A stretch of 64,000 bases of DNA from Chitinophaga niabensis. Lineage in GTDB: Bacteria; Bacteroidota; Bacteroidia; Chitinophagales; Chitinophagaceae. Within the stretch, counting starts at the first letter, position 1. Every line of letters starts with the position of its first letter. Where the stretch lies: the NCBI RefSeq assembly GCF_039545795.1, contig NZ_CP154260.1, positions 5,895,001 to 5,959,000 on the forward strand, given 5' to 3'. Below, piece after piece: positions 1 to 8,504 of the stretch. The notes beneath the pieces were generated by a model. That model saw nothing but the letters and a program-made list of their open reading frames with translations. It was not told the DNA's origin and did no database searches. The translations under genes and the position numbers were made by a program.

Positions 1-914
1 ATGAATTTAGGTGTATTAATATCCAGTTTACCCCAGGTGATCTTCTCATTAGGCACAGCCCCGGAATAAGAACCATAAGAGGTTGTAGAATCAGAGATCT
101 GGCAGAAATAGCCCCAGAAAGGCACATCATGCCATTCCAGGTCCTGGTACATCATCGGCACCACGCAGATCGGAAAATCACCCGCAATACCCCCACCGAT
201 CTGGAAGAAACCAACGCCCTTACCGGAAGAATTCTTGCGGTACCAGTCGCTCAGTTCCACCATGTACTCAATACCGCTCTTCATAGTAGATGCTTTCAGC
301 TCTCCTTTGATGCAGTAAGAAGCAAAGATGTTACCCATGGTACTGTCTTCCCAACCCGGCACAACAATAGGGATATTCATTTCCGCTGCCGCGATCATCC
401 AGCTGTTTTTAGGATCTATCTCGTAATGTTCTTTCATTACGCCGCTCAACAGCAGTTTGTACATAAACTCATGTGGGAAATAACGTTCACCTTTCGCTTC
501 CGCATCTTTCCAGATCTTCACAATGTGCTGCTGGATACGGCGGAAAGCCTCTTCCTCAGGGATACAGGTATCTGTAACACGGTTAAAACCGCCTTCCAGT
601 AATTCCCATTCATCCTGGGGGCTCAGGTCACGGTAATTAGGCACGCGTTTGTAGTGCGTATGCGCTACCAGGTTCATGATATCCTCTTCCAGGTTAGCAC
701 CTGTACAGGAGATAATATCCACCTTACCTGCGCGGATCATTTCTGCGAAAGAAATACCCAGTTCAGCAGTACTCATGGCACCTGCGAGGGTCACCATCAT
801 TTTACCACCTTCCAGTAAATGCGTTTCGTATCCCTTGGCCGCATCTACCAGTGCCGCCGCATTGAAGTGGCGGTAGTGATGCTGGATAAATTGAGAGATT
901 GGCCCTTTATTCAT
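1..914 (-). CDS. Deoxyhypusine synthase-family protein (partial, 3' end outside window)
   Basis: About 304 residues read leftward from an ATG at 914 with no stop before the window edge, so the C-terminus is missing. The sequence follows the deoxyhypusine synthase fold: an N-terminal glycine-rich stretch (VTLAGAMSTAELG), a DIISCTGANLEED segment and, near the edge, YGSYSGAVPNEKITWGK, which matches the family's active-site block (human SDSGARPDEAVSWGK). The Lys of TWGK corresponds to the catalytic lysine that forms the imine intermediate, so the enzyme should be active. Bacteria lack eIF5A, the eukaryotic substrate; bacterial homologues are thought to move an aminobutyl group between polyamines, for example as homospermidine synthases. 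The family call is secure; the substrate is inference. Confidence 0.88.
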   Translation of the reverse strand, partial: MNKGPISQFIQHHYRHFNAAALVDAAKGYETHLLEGGKMMVTLAGAMSTAELGISFAEMIRAGKVDIISCTGANLEEDIMNLVAHTHYKRVPNYRDLSPQDEWELLEGGFNRVTDTCIPEEEAFRRIQQHIVKIWKDAEAKGERYFPHEFMYKLLLSGVMKEHYEIDPKNSWMIAAAEMNIPIVVPGWEDSTMGNIFASYCIKGELKASTMKSGIEYMVELSDWYRKNSSGKGVGFFQIGGGIAGDFPICVVPMMYQDLEWHDVPFWGYFCQISDSTTSYGSYSGAVPNEKITWGKLDINTPKF

Positions 915-944
915 AACTAAATTTGTTTTTACCTGTTCAGGCCG

Positions 945-952
945 CAAATGTA
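945..952 (-). promoter_or_regulatory. -7 box (TACATTTG) for the deoxyhypusine synthase-like gene
   Basis: On the minus strand TACATTTG matches the Bacteroidota -7 consensus TAnnTTTG perfectly, 30 bp upstream of the ATG at 914. No clear -33 TTG is seen. Confidence 0.5.
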
Positions 953-978
953 AGACAAAGAGCCGGGGTTTTCCCCAT

Positions 979-1009
979 AAAAAAACCGTTCCGTAGGATA
1001 CGGAACGGT
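979..1009 (-). terminator. Rho-independent terminator of the 1059-1505 gene
   Basis: Perfect 11-bp stem (ACCGTTCCGTA / TACGGAACGGT, loop of 3) followed on the minus strand by seven T. It lies 50 bp past the stop of the leftward gene. Confidence 0.85.
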
Positions 1010-1058
1010 CATACTGATTAACACTAAAACTAAAACTAGATCGGGCTGCGATTAATCG

Positions 1059-1505
1059 CTATGCTTTGGTAAGTTTCTTAAGCGTTGTGAGGCTACCTGA
1101 TTGCTCAGCTTTCAACACGGTCCAGTGTGTTTCGCTTTCCAGCGTGATCACATAAGTAGTGTTGCCTTCTGCATCATACTCCACAATGTTCTGGATCTTT
1201 TGATCAGGGAACTTCTTCATCAAACGGCTGATCACTTTTAAAGGTAACTCAGTGTCTGTAATGTAACGGGAAGTAGCCAGCAGGTTTCCTTCTCTGTCAA
1301 AATGCGCAGTTACTTTAGAAGACTTCATGGTAAATTTAGCCACATACTTATCAGGCGTGCTGTACCAGGAAACATCTGCCGCACCGGCAAATTGATTGTT
1401 AAATGATTCCATCACTTTTTTGTTGTCGATGGTTCTGCCATCTCTGGCAAAGGTTGCGCTGGTTACTACCAGGGCTAAGGTTAGAATGGCGATAATTTTT
1501 TTCAT
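1059..1505 (-). CDS. Small secreted PepSY-like protein
   Basis: 148 residues. A clear Sec signal peptide (about residues 1-20, MKKIIAILTLALVVTSATFA) is followed by a roughly 125-residue domain with alternating beta strands and one helix (SFNNQFAGAADVSWY, then KYVAKFTMKSSKVTAHFD, DREGNLLATSRY, VISRLMKKFPDQKI). This pattern is typical of the short periplasmic PepSY-like proteins common in Bacteroidota. No catalytic residues are recognisable. It stands alone, with its own promoter and terminator. The family assignment rests on pattern, not on a profile search. Confidence 0.75.
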   Translation of the reverse strand: MKKIIAILTLALVVTSATFARDGRTIDNKKVMESFNNQFAGAADVSWYSTPDKYVAKFTMKSSKVTAHFDREGNLLATSRYITDTELPLKVISRLMKKFPDQKIQNIVEYDAEGNTTYVITLESETHWTVLKAEQSGSLTTLKKLTKA

Positions 1506-1564
1506 GGCGGAAAAATTTTTATCTGGGTTTGTTTAATTGTGATTTGTAATAATTGATTACGATG

Positions 1565-1595
1565 TAAAAGTAGTACGCGGTTGATAGGCGGACAA
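1565..1595 (-). promoter_or_regulatory. Candidate promoter of the PepSY-like gene
   Basis: Minus strand TTG (1593-1595), a 20-bp spacer and TACTTTTA (1565-1572), one base off TAnnTTTG. It sits 60 bp upstream of the ATG at 1505. Confidence 0.45.
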
Positions 1596-1921
1596 GGGAA
1601 TAGTTAAGAGTGGCAGCACTAGATTAACCCAATGTTATGCATGTTATAACGCATACGCAAAACACACATTTCCATTCGTCTGAAATTCAATCCCACAGAG
1701 GTGTTGAGCGGAAAAGGCAAATGTTGCATTTGCAGGAGTTAAGAGTATGTTAAAACGGAATACTGGTGACAATCGGTAGGATGAAAAACGCGTTTTTCAA
1801 AAGCGGACACCTTGTTTCATTAGCGAACACCATCAGTAATTATCCTATCTTCGGTGAGCTCAAAGCGCCTGTTTATCAGGTTTTTACCGTTCATTCGTTT
1901 TCTATTACCGTTCAACAGCCC
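1596..1921. other. Intergenic stretch without a supported gene
   Basis: An in-frame N-terminal extension of the next gene is open from 1766, but it encodes an uncharacteristic sequence and the family start is at 1922. I see no RNA gene. A short imperfect inverted repeat occurs around 1633-1655 (ATGTTATGCATGTTATAACGC). Confidence 0.5.
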
Positions 1922-2512
1922 ATGAATTATCTTGCCCACGCTTACTTATCTTTTCATGATCCGGCCATTACTGTTGGCCAGATGATCGCCGATTTTGTAA
2001 AGGGCAAACAAGTGCTCACTTTCCCTGCGGACATTCAAAATGGTATCCGTGCCCACCGGGAGCTGGATGAGTTTACGGATAAACATGAGGCCACCCGCCG
2101 GGCCAAAGATATTTTTAAACCTACCTGCGGCCCCTATGGTGCTGTATTCATGGATGTGGTCTACGATCACTACCTGGCCAACGACCCTCAGCACTTTAAT
2201 TTATTGACCCTGGGCGCCTTTGCAGAATCCACCTACCAGGTGCTGCAGGCCCACAATTATTTATTACCGCCCTTTTTCCAGCAGGTATTTACCCATATGC
2301 GCCACCATAACTGGCTCTACCAATATCATCAAAGGGATGGTATTTATCAGAGCTTTTCAGGGATCGTGAGGAGGGCTAAGTATTTCGACCAGCCGGTAGC
2401 TGTGCCTTTTGGGGTGTTTGATGATAATTATAATATACTGGAGGAATGTTACCAGGCCTTTTTCCCGGATGCCCTGGCTTTTATGAAAGAAAGACTACCT
2501 GGTTTACAATAG
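1922..2512 (+). CDS. acpH: Acyl carrier protein phosphodiesterase (AcpH/DUF479)
   Basis: 196 residues, close to the 193 of E. coli AcpH. The hydrolase removes the 4'-phosphopantetheine arm from holo-ACP in the cytoplasm. The family start MNYLAHAYLS is at 1922; the frame is open upstream to 1766, but those 52 residues do not belong to the family. Conserved acidic/His motifs are present: GQMIADFVKG, IRAHRELDEFTD and YDHYLA, as expected for this HD-like metal-dependent family. It stands alone, with a gap of more than 100 bp to the next gene. The function of such proteins in Bacteroidota is assigned only by homology. Confidence 0.85.
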   Translation: MNYLAHAYLSFHDPAITVGQMIADFVKGKQVLTFPADIQNGIRAHRELDEFTDKHEATRRAKDIFKPTCGPYGAVFMDVVYDHYLANDPQHFNLLTLGAFAESTYQVLQAHNYLLPPFFQQVFTHMRHHNWLYQYHQRDGIYQSFSGIVRRAKYFDQPVAVPFGVFDDNYNILEECYQAFFPDALAFMKERLPGLQ

Positions 2513-2627
2513 GATAATAGGGGGATCCCCTTTGCCACGCGTCCATTCAGTAAGGGAATTTTCCCAAAATCGCGTAGGTTTGCTCTCAGATTCAGATCAA
2601 TCAGTAACTATAAAAGAACCGCAGTTT

Positions 2628-3242
2628 ATGAATAAGTTAAAAGCAGCTGTTGTAGTGGCATGCCTGGCTCTCAGCCAATTAGGCTTTGCACAGGAGAAAA
2701 AAATGCCCCCGGTAGATCCCAGCCCCATGGACATGGCCTACTACCCCGTTATGTTTCCTTATGTATGTAAAGTAAAAGGAGAACCCGGCACCCTGGTGGC
2801 CCGTACTGTTTTCAGCCGTCCCCAGAAAAAAGGCCGCCCTATCTTCGGCAACCTGGTAGAATATGGTAAAGTATGGCGCTTAGGTGCTAACGAAGCCACA
2901 GAGATTGAATTCTTCCGCCCTGTAACGATCGGCGGCAAACTCATTCCTAAAGGCCGGTATACCCTTTATGCCATTCCCACGGAAACAAAGTGGACCGTTA
3001 TATTGAATAAACAAACAGATATCTGGGGTTCTTATAAATATGAGCCCAGTCTGGACATTGTTCGTACAGACGTGCCGGTTGCTCCAGCTGATGAAGAACT
3101 GGAGGCATTCAGCATGGTATTCGAAAAAGCAGCCTATGGTGCTAATCTCTTAATGGGTTGGGATAAAACACAGGTAAGTTTACCTATCCGCTGGACGGAA
3201 GCTGCAACGGTACCCGCAAAGAAACCCATAGCAAAGAAATAA
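2628..3242 (+). CDS. Secreted DUF2911 domain protein
   Basis: 204 residues from the ATG at 2628. The open frame extends back to 2532, but only the 2628 start gives a proper signal peptide (MNKLKAAVVVACLALSQLGFA). The mature part carries the DUF2911 signature: a duplicated-looking beta segment with GKVWRLGANEATEIEF and GKLIPKGRYTLYAIP, then WTVILNK and WGSYKY. The C-terminus is a Lys/Pro-rich tail (PAKKPIAKK). DUF2911 proteins are exported Bacteroidota proteins of unknown function. A strong terminator follows. Confidence 0.85.
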   Translation: MNKLKAAVVVACLALSQLGFAQEKKMPPVDPSPMDMAYYPVMFPYVCKVKGEPGTLVARTVFSRPQKKGRPIFGNLVEYGKVWRLGANEATEIEFFRPVTIGGKLIPKGRYTLYAIPTETKWTVILNKQTDIWGSYKYEPSLDIVRTDVPVAPADEELEAFSMVFEKAAYGANLLMGWDKTQVSLPIRWTEAATVPAKKPIAKK

Positions 3243-3262
3243 GTAAATATCTTATTATAAAG

Positions 3263-3290
3263 AAAAGGCAACGAGTGATCGTTGCCTTTT
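3263..3290 (+). terminator. Terminator after the DUF2911 gene
   Basis: Perfect 12-bp hairpin AAAAGGCAACGA / TCGTTGCCTTTT with a GTGA loop, 20 bp after the stop. The symmetric A/T ends would allow termination on either strand. Confidence 0.85.
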
Positions 3291-3302
3291 CAGTTTAACC
3301 AA

Positions 3303-3363
3303 ATAAAAAAAGCGGTAAGAATACCGCCTTCAGTAATTTTTAACCATATCCTATGAAAAACCT
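3303..3363 (-). ncRNA. Repeat element copy A: candidate ~60-nt small RNA
   Basis: First of four intergenic copies. On the minus strand: AGGTTTTTCATAGGATATGG, an A-rich linker, then a hairpin GCGGTA-TTCT-TACCGC followed by seven T. The hairpin loop and the upstream conserved block match the other copies (19554, 19795, 20386), while the stem bases differ but still pair. It lies between a + terminator and the + promoter of metB, antisense to neither gene. On the + strand the same DNA contains a five-codon ORF (ATG at 3353), which is not conserved in length between copies. No expression evidence; the ncRNA call is inference. Confidence 0.5.
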
Positions 3364-3367
3364 ACGG

Positions 3368-3438
3368 TAAAATTAGGGGAATTAATAATAAGGTAATATC
3401 CGTTTCTGGTGAACGCATCGAAATTCCTCGTGAACGAA
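3368..3438 (-). promoter_or_regulatory. Copy A upstream region: -7-like box and paired LytTR-like sites
   Basis: Minus strand TAATTTTA (3368-3375), four bases upstream of the conserved RNA block. Two 9-bp direct repeats, TGCGTTCAC (3409-3417) and TTCGTTCAC (3430-3438), are separated by exactly 12 bp. LytTR-domain regulators are known to bind 9-bp direct repeats with 12-13 bp spacing and a GTT core. The offset from box to near repeat (34 bp) matches the other copies. Confidence 0.45.
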
Positions 3439-3562
3439 CAGATAACAGCTGTATCGTCCGAAACCCGCGTAGAATTTGGGTTACAGCGGATGTAGTACTA
3501 CTACGTACGTGTTATAGTATAACTACGCAAGCCTTCAAAAACGGCCCCATTTCCAAATTCAT

Positions 3563-3570
3563 TATCTTTG
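3563..3570 (+). promoter_or_regulatory. -7 box (TATCTTTG) of the metB-like gene
   Basis: Perfect TAnnTTTG 26 bp before the ATG at 3596, predicting a roughly 20-nt leader. No good -33 element. Confidence 0.5.
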
Positions 3571-3595
3571 ATACGCTCATAAAATATAGCAAACC

Positions 3596-4735
3596 ATGAA
3601 GTTAGGCACCAAACTTATACATGCAGGAGTTGAACCGGACCCTTCCACCGGGGCCATTATGACCCCCATCTTCCAAACCTCCACTTACGTGCAGGCAGCA
3701 CCGGGAGATCATAAGGGATATGAATATGCCCGTACCCAAAACCCTACCCGCAACGCATTACAGAACGCATTGGCTGCCATAGAGAACGGCACACACGGAC
3801 TGTCTTTTGGCAGCGGCCTTGCAGCCACAGACGCGGTTTTAAAGCTACTGACCCCGGGAGATGAAGTAATTGCTTCCAACGACCTGTATGGCGGTACCTA
3901 TCGCATTTTCACTAAAGTTTTTGCCCGCTATGGAATTAAGTTCCATTTCATTGATATGCAGAACGCTGCGAACCTGCTGCCTATCGTAAACAGCCAAACG
4001 AAAATGATATGGATTGAAACGCCTACCAATCCTTTATTAAATATTATAGATATTGCAGCTTGTGCGGTGATTGCCAAAGAAAGAAAGATACTTTTGGCGG
4101 TAGACAACACCTTCGCTTCCCCTTATTTGCAGAACCCGCTAGACCTTGGTGCGGATATTGTAGTACACTCTGCTACTAAATACCTGGGAGGTCACAGTGA
4201 TGTGGTACATGGGGCCGTGATCGTAAAAGACGATGCATTGGCACAACAACTCGCTTTCATCCAGAACAGTTGTGGAGCCGTTCCCGGGCCACAGGATTGC
4301 TTCCTGGTGCTCCGTGGACTAAAAACACTGCATATCCGTATGCAAAGGCATTGTGAAAATGGGGAGGCGGTAGCCAAATATTTGCGCCAGCATCCCAAAG
4401 TAGGGAAAGTGTACTGGTGCGGGTTTGAAGATCATCCCAATCATGCAGTGGCTAAAAAGCAGATGCGTGGTTTTGGCGGTATGATCTCCTTCACCCTCAA
4501 AGATGATAGCATGGAAGTGGCATTAAAAGTGCTCAGTGGCACCAAACTCTTTTCCCTGGCGGAATCGCTGGGAGGGGTGGAATCACTGATAGGCCATCCG
4601 GCCAGCATGACACATGCCTCTATTCCAAAGGAAGAAAGAGTGAAAAATGGGCTGGTTGATTCCCTGATCCGCCTGAGCGTAGGCATTGAAGATGTGGAGG
4701 ATCTGATAGAAGATCTGAAGCAGGCCATCGGCTGA
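3596..4735 (+). CDS. metB: Cystathionine gamma-synthase/gamma-lyase-type PLP enzyme
   Basis: 379 residues, full length for the Cys/Met-metabolism PLP family. The PLP-binding lysine is K195 in HSATKYLGGHSDV. Other family motifs are YEYARTQNPTR (phosphate/substrate contact), SGLAATDA, the DNTFASPYLQNP strand before the lysine, and SLGGVESLIGHPASMTHAS near the end, which is characteristic of MetB and cystathionine gamma-lyase. It would act on O-acylhomoserine plus cysteine to give cystathionine, or cleave cystathionine. The two activities cannot be separated by sequence alone, and no other methionine gene is adjacent. The start is set by the standard MKLGTKLIHAG N-terminus and the close promoter. 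Confidence 0.92.
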   Translation: MKLGTKLIHAGVEPDPSTGAIMTPIFQTSTYVQAAPGDHKGYEYARTQNPTRNALQNALAAIENGTHGLSFGSGLAATDAVLKLLTPGDEVIASNDLYGGTYRIFTKVFARYGIKFHFIDMQNAANLLPIVNSQTKMIWIETPTNPLLNIIDIAACAVIAKERKILLAVDNTFASPYLQNPLDLGADIVVHSATKYLGGHSDVVHGAVIVKDDALAQQLAFIQNSCGAVPGPQDCFLVLRGLKTLHIRMQRHCENGEAVAKYLRQHPKVGKVYWCGFEDHPNHAVAKKQMRGFGGMISFTLKDDSMEVALKVLSGTKLFSLAESLGGVESLIGHPASMTHASIPKEERVKNGLVDSLIRLSVGIEDVEDLIEDLKQAIG

Positions 4736-4845
4736 TTACCGCGGATATTAGAAAAGCTGGGATAAACTCCTTATTTTTAGCGGATTACACCTATAGCCTC
4801 CCGCCCCCTTGGGTAAGGGAGGGTCCATATACCATAACCATAACC

Positions 4846-5619
4846 ATGAAGTCCCAACAACTGAAAGATTATTTAGACGCCAAAGCGGCTTATTACAATC
4901 AGCCGGCCTTTATAGGAGAGGATCCTATCAGTATTCCTCACCGATACAGCCAGCTGCAGGACATAGAGATCTCCGGATTGTTTGCCGCCATATTAGCATG
5001 GGGAAACCGCACTACCATTATTAATAAGTGCACGGAACTCATGGAGCTCTTTGATAATTCACCTTATGATTTTATCCGCAACCACGAGGCGCGGGACCGT
5101 ATGAGGTTCATGAACTTCAAACACCGCACGTTCAATGGGCTGGACCTCCTCTATTTCGTAGAGTTCCTGCAACATTATTACAGTAACGTAACCTCCCTGG
5201 AATTTGCTTTCAGCGGCCATCTGGACCAATCAGACACAGACGTTGAAAAAGCAATCGCGGGTTTTCATAAGATCTTTTTTGCGCTGGAACATCCTGAACG
5301 CACCCGCAAACACATTTCCACTCCGGCACGCAATTCCGCCTGCAAAAGGCTGAATATGTACTTACGCTGGATGGTAAGGAAAGATACAAGTGGCGTGGAT
5401 TTTGGGATGTGGCACCATATATCGCCATCACAACTCGTATGCCCTATGGACATACATGTGAGCAGGGTGGCCACCCGACTGGGCTTGATCAGAAATGCAG
5501 ATCCTTCCTGGAGCACTGCTATCGAGCTAACGGAAAGGCTTAGAGAGCTGGACCCGGAAGATCCTGTTAAGTATGATTTTGCACTGTTCGGTTTAGGTGT
5601 GGTTGAAAAATATGTTTGA
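4846..5619 (+). CDS. TIGR02757/DUF2400 family protein
   Basis: 257 residues, the usual size of this single-domain family. Recognisable segments are the N-terminal YLDAKAAYYNQPAFIGEDPI, IPHRYSQLQDIEISGLFAAILAWGNR, SACKRLNMYLRWMVRKD and the C-terminal QLVCPMDIHVSRVATRLGL. The last two resemble the helix-hairpin-helix part of endonuclease III-like glycosylases, which suggests a DNA-repair-related fold. The function is unknown. It heads a close run: the next gene starts 15 bp later. Confidence 0.88.
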   Translation: MKSQQLKDYLDAKAAYYNQPAFIGEDPISIPHRYSQLQDIEISGLFAAILAWGNRTTIINKCTELMELFDNSPYDFIRNHEARDRMRFMNFKHRTFNGLDLLYFVEFLQHYYSNVTSLEFAFSGHLDQSDTDVEKAIAGFHKIFFALEHPERTRKHISTPARNSACKRLNMYLRWMVRKDTSGVDFGMWHHISPSQLVCPMDIHVSRVATRLGLIRNADPSWSTAIELTERLRELDPEDPVKYDFALFGLGVVEKYV

Positions 5620-5634
5620 TCAATTTAACTGGAA

Positions 5635-6573
5635 ATGAAGAAACTTACCGGACTGGTAGCACTGTTATGCTACGCATTTTCACTCTCCGCGCAGGACTAT
5701 GTGGAACTGAACTACAAATTTAAAAAAGGAGATGCTTTTGCGTTTGAGCAGCAAAGCCGCAGTGAAACCTATATTACGGTAAACGAAGTGGTGCAGCGCA
5801 CTACCCGTGATTACAATAACAAAATGGAATTCGTGATCAGGGAAGCCACTCCCGGTGTTTTCATTCTCAGCTTCACTTATACAGATATCAAGTTCAATTT
5901 CAACGCCAAAAACCAGAACATCTTTGTAGATGCCAAGGTAGCCAACGATGCAGAACCCCTGCAAGGTGCATTGAAACTCATGCTCAACCAGCCCTTCACT
6001 GTAGAGCTGCAATCCACCGGTTTCATCAATAAAGTAGAAGACTTGGATGCTGCGCTGGACAAAGCCTCCGCCGCTTTTTCCAAACTCAAATCAGATGAAC
6101 AGGCTGCCTATAAAAAGCTCTTGAAAGATCAGTTCGGCACAGATGCTTTCCGCTCCTGGCTGGAACAGCTACTGGTAGTATACCCTGTTCACGGTATCAA
6201 GAACGGTACGCAATGGGAAGAAAGTGTGCCCCTGCGCACTGGTCTCAAAGGCCGCATAGACCTCTACTGGAACCTGATCCACTTCGATAGCCAGACCGCC
6301 AAGATCAATGGTACCGGCAATATCAAAACCGATAAGCTGGAAAGCTTTATGGTAGAAGAAGGGATCCAGGCTACCGCTGCCATTGAAGGCACCCAAACCA
6401 GCAATTACCTCATCAACCGCGAAAGCGGGCTCCCCAGCATCTGCGTACAGAACACAGAAATGAAAGGAGAATACATCTACATGGCCAATCGTAAGAAACA
6501 ACTTAAAAAAGACCTGAAAGTGCCGGTGAGGATCATTACCAACGCATCTTATAAGATCAAGCAGGTAAAATAA
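5635..6573 (+). CDS. Secreted DUF6263-like protein
   Basis: 312 residues with a signal peptide (MKKLTGLVALLCYAFSLSAQ, cleavage near residue 19). The mature protein is mainly beta-strand: YKFKKGDAFAFEQQSRSETYITV, then long strand runs (FNFNAKNQNIFVDAKVAND) around a short helical middle (KASAAFSKLKSDEQAAYKKLLKDQFG). This is the organisation of DUF6263 proteins, exported proteins of unknown function in Chitinophagaceae. There are no cysteines at the N-terminus, so it is not a lipoprotein. The stop shares a base with the next start. Confidence 0.75.
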   Translation: MKKLTGLVALLCYAFSLSAQDYVELNYKFKKGDAFAFEQQSRSETYITVNEVVQRTTRDYNNKMEFVIREATPGVFILSFTYTDIKFNFNAKNQNIFVDAKVANDAEPLQGALKLMLNQPFTVELQSTGFINKVEDLDAALDKASAAFSKLKSDEQAAYKKLLKDQFGTDAFRSWLEQLLVVYPVHGIKNGTQWEESVPLRTGLKGRIDLYWNLIHFDSQTAKINGTGNIKTDKLESFMVEEGIQATAAIEGTQTSNYLINRESGLPSICVQNTEMKGEYIYMANRKKQLKKDLKVPVRIITNASYKIKQVK

Positions 6574-6908
6574 TGGAAGACCGTTATTTACAGGAAACCG
6601 GCATATGGATCCGCGAAAACACCGGCATCCGTGTTCCGGAATCCGTTAGTATGGAAGAACTGGAGCAGTTGCTTTCAGAAAGACTGGAAGTACTGGTGGA
6701 AAAGGATTTTCAGCAGTTTGTACTCCTGCTCTACCAGGTGGATGTATCAGAAAAGAAAGTAAAAGCCATTCTCGCATCCGAAGGTTATCCAGATGTATAT
6801 CACTCTGTAGCAAGACTGATCATAGACCGGCAGATGGAAAAGATCAAGAGCAGGGAATTCTATAAACAGCCGCCGGAGAGTTTAACGGATGAAGAAGAGA
6901 AATGGTAA
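6573..6908 (+). CDS. Hypothetical acidic 111-residue protein
   Basis: Its ATG overlaps the TAA of the preceding gene by one base (TAATG), implying translational coupling. The protein is soluble, acidic and predicted all-helical (SMEELEQLLSERLEVLVEKDFQQFVLLLYQVDVSEKKVKAIL), ending in TDEEEKW. The VDVSEKKVKAILASEG region resembles a short helical bundle. I do not recognise a family. Its invariant position behind a larger gene suggests a real gene rather than a chance frame. Confidence 0.75.
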   Translation: MEDRYLQETGIWIRENTGIRVPESVSMEELEQLLSERLEVLVEKDFQQFVLLLYQVDVSEKKVKAILASEGYPDVYHSVARLIIDRQMEKIKSREFYKQPPESLTDEEEKW

Positions 6909-6924
6909 AGGCAGCGCCGCACGC

Positions 6925-8373
6925 TTACAACTTAACCAGTAGTTCTTTCGCCTCGCGGTTTTCCGGATTGATCACCAATGATTTTTGCAGGTAAAGCCTT
7001 GCATTTACAGCATCCTTTAATAAATAATATCCTTTGCCAAGTTTGGTATAGATCTTTTCATAGCTCCAGTGAATATCATCAATGATATCTTTCCTTAGCC
7101 GGAGGTATTGCAGTAAATATTCAACCCCCTTCTGCACGTTATACGCATTATCCACTGCATAAGTTCCCACAAGGAAATATATATCTACGTTCTTCCCCCC
7201 ATATTGCAAAGCCTTTTGCAGGTATTCCCATGCTTTTTCATGATCATTCTTTTCAATATTCACCGCCAGCGCCCGGTAACAATCAATCAGCGTAAACGCT
7301 TCCCAGCCTTCTCTTTCCTTGATGGCCAGCGTTTTTTGTATCGTTGACCGGTAATATTGTTCTGCCCTTTTGAGCAGGCCCAGTTGCACGCAATAATCAC
7401 CAAAATTCCTGGTGTCGTACCCCTTCAGCTTATCTGAATTGAAATAGTCAAGAAGTTTTACCAGGCTTACAGAATCTTTCTGTTGAATCGCTAATTGTGC
7501 AAACCTGCTATACCATCTATAGTTCTTTTCCACCCTGATCCCATAGGCAGTTTCCACACGGGCAGCTACTCGCAGGAACCCTTCCCAGGCATTTTTTCCC
7601 GGATCAATATCAGCGTGGGGATCATAACGCTGTGAAATAAATTCCAGCCCCGGCTGAATAGCCATTGTTAAAATATTGCTGTGATCCCCACGCGGGATAC
7701 TGTCATATTTTATAAAGAACCTGCCTTTATTAAATGCGGTTAACTTGTTGCAATTCTCTTTCGCGTAGGCATGGCGCCTTTCCATATCAAATTCACCAAC
7801 AGCAGCATAGTAAAAGGTTTCACGGTTGTTGCGGATAGCCTTTTCATCCAGTGCGGCATCCATGCCCGCCTTTTCCGGAGCCAGTAAAATGTACCCGTTA
7901 AACATATCGGGTTCATGCTGGAAAATATAATTAGCATAACTCGCGGCATAAGAATGCCCTACATATGCCCTGAAATCAGAAGCATTGTATTTCCGTTGCA
8001 CATCTGCAAAAATCTCATTTTTCAGACAGTCCAGGAATTGCAATCCCGGGGCCGTAAGCAAGCCTGTGTTGTACACAAACCCGATCCTGTCCATATCAGC
8101 CACCACTGTTACTACCAGCATATTCAGCACCGGGTATCCCGCACTCCTGAAATAACGTAATTGTGATGCTATGTAGGGACCATCTATCATTCCGTATTTC
8201 ATGGCATATAACACAGGTAACCGCTCTGCCGTATCCCGGTTTTCAGGTACCATAACATGGTAATAGACCGTATCCCGGAGAATACGGGAATATAATTTTT
8301 CCCTGATCTCATGCTGTGCAAAAGCAGATATGGAAAACAGGATGCTGAAAAGGAACACAAGCCGGCACTTCAT
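6925..8373 (-). CDS. Secreted alpha/beta-hydrolase esterase with C-terminal TPR repeats
   Basis: 482 residues. A signal peptide (about 1-19) is followed by a Fes/IroE-type esterase domain (about 25-275). The nucleophile elbow is GHSYAASYA (Ser near residue 143), an acidic residue lies in a GEFDMERRHAYAKEN-like loop, and the candidate catalytic His is in IPRGDHSNI. The second half (about 290-480) has degenerate tetratricopeptide helices (WEYLQKALQYGGKNVDIYFLVGTYAVD, AVNARLYLQKSLVINPENREA). Such esterase-TPR fusions occur in Bacteroidota; the substrate is unknown. It is convergent with the preceding gene, with 16 bp between stops. Confidence 0.83.
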   Translation of the reverse strand: MKCRLVFLFSILFSISAFAQHEIREKLYSRILRDTVYYHVMVPENRDTAERLPVLYAMKYGMIDGPYIASQLRYFRSAGYPVLNMLVVTVVADMDRIGFVYNTGLLTAPGLQFLDCLKNEIFADVQRKYNASDFRAYVGHSYAASYANYIFQHEPDMFNGYILLAPEKAGMDAALDEKAIRNNRETFYYAAVGEFDMERRHAYAKENCNKLTAFNKGRFFIKYDSIPRGDHSNILTMAIQPGLEFISQRYDPHADIDPGKNAWEGFLRVAARVETAYGIRVEKNYRWYSRFAQLAIQQKDSVSLVKLLDYFNSDKLKGYDTRNFGDYCVQLGLLKRAEQYYRSTIQKTLAIKEREGWEAFTLIDCYRALAVNIEKNDHEKAWEYLQKALQYGGKNVDIYFLVGTYAVDNAYNVQKGVEYLLQYLRLRKDIIDDIHWSYEKIYTKLGKGYYLLKDAVNARLYLQKSLVINPENREAKELLVKL

Positions 8374-8454
8374 TGCTCTTAGTTTTAAACCAATGCAAAG
8401 AAACCAAAGCTTGCAGCTGTAAAATTGTACTTTTCGGACAAGCAGGTTATAAAT

Positions 8455-8487
8455 AAAGAGGCTGTTCTTCTCCGGAACAGCCTCTTT
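8455..8487 (-). terminator. Terminator of the fatty acid hydroxylase gene
   Basis: Perfect 13-bp stem AAAGAGGCTGTTC / GAACAGCCTCTTT with a 7-base loop, 18 bp past the leftward stop at 8505. Confidence 0.85.
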
Positions 8488-8504
8488 CTTATGATCAGAT
8501 CGAT

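Noticed and set aside
3303..3363. Five-codon ORF (ATG at 3353) and similar mini-ORFs in the other element copies as a leader peptide
   Set aside because: Lengths differ widely (5, 7 and 15 codons, absent in copy B) and the downstream frames are not conserved, so coding is less likely than an RNA; the question stays open for the start-like sequence itself.
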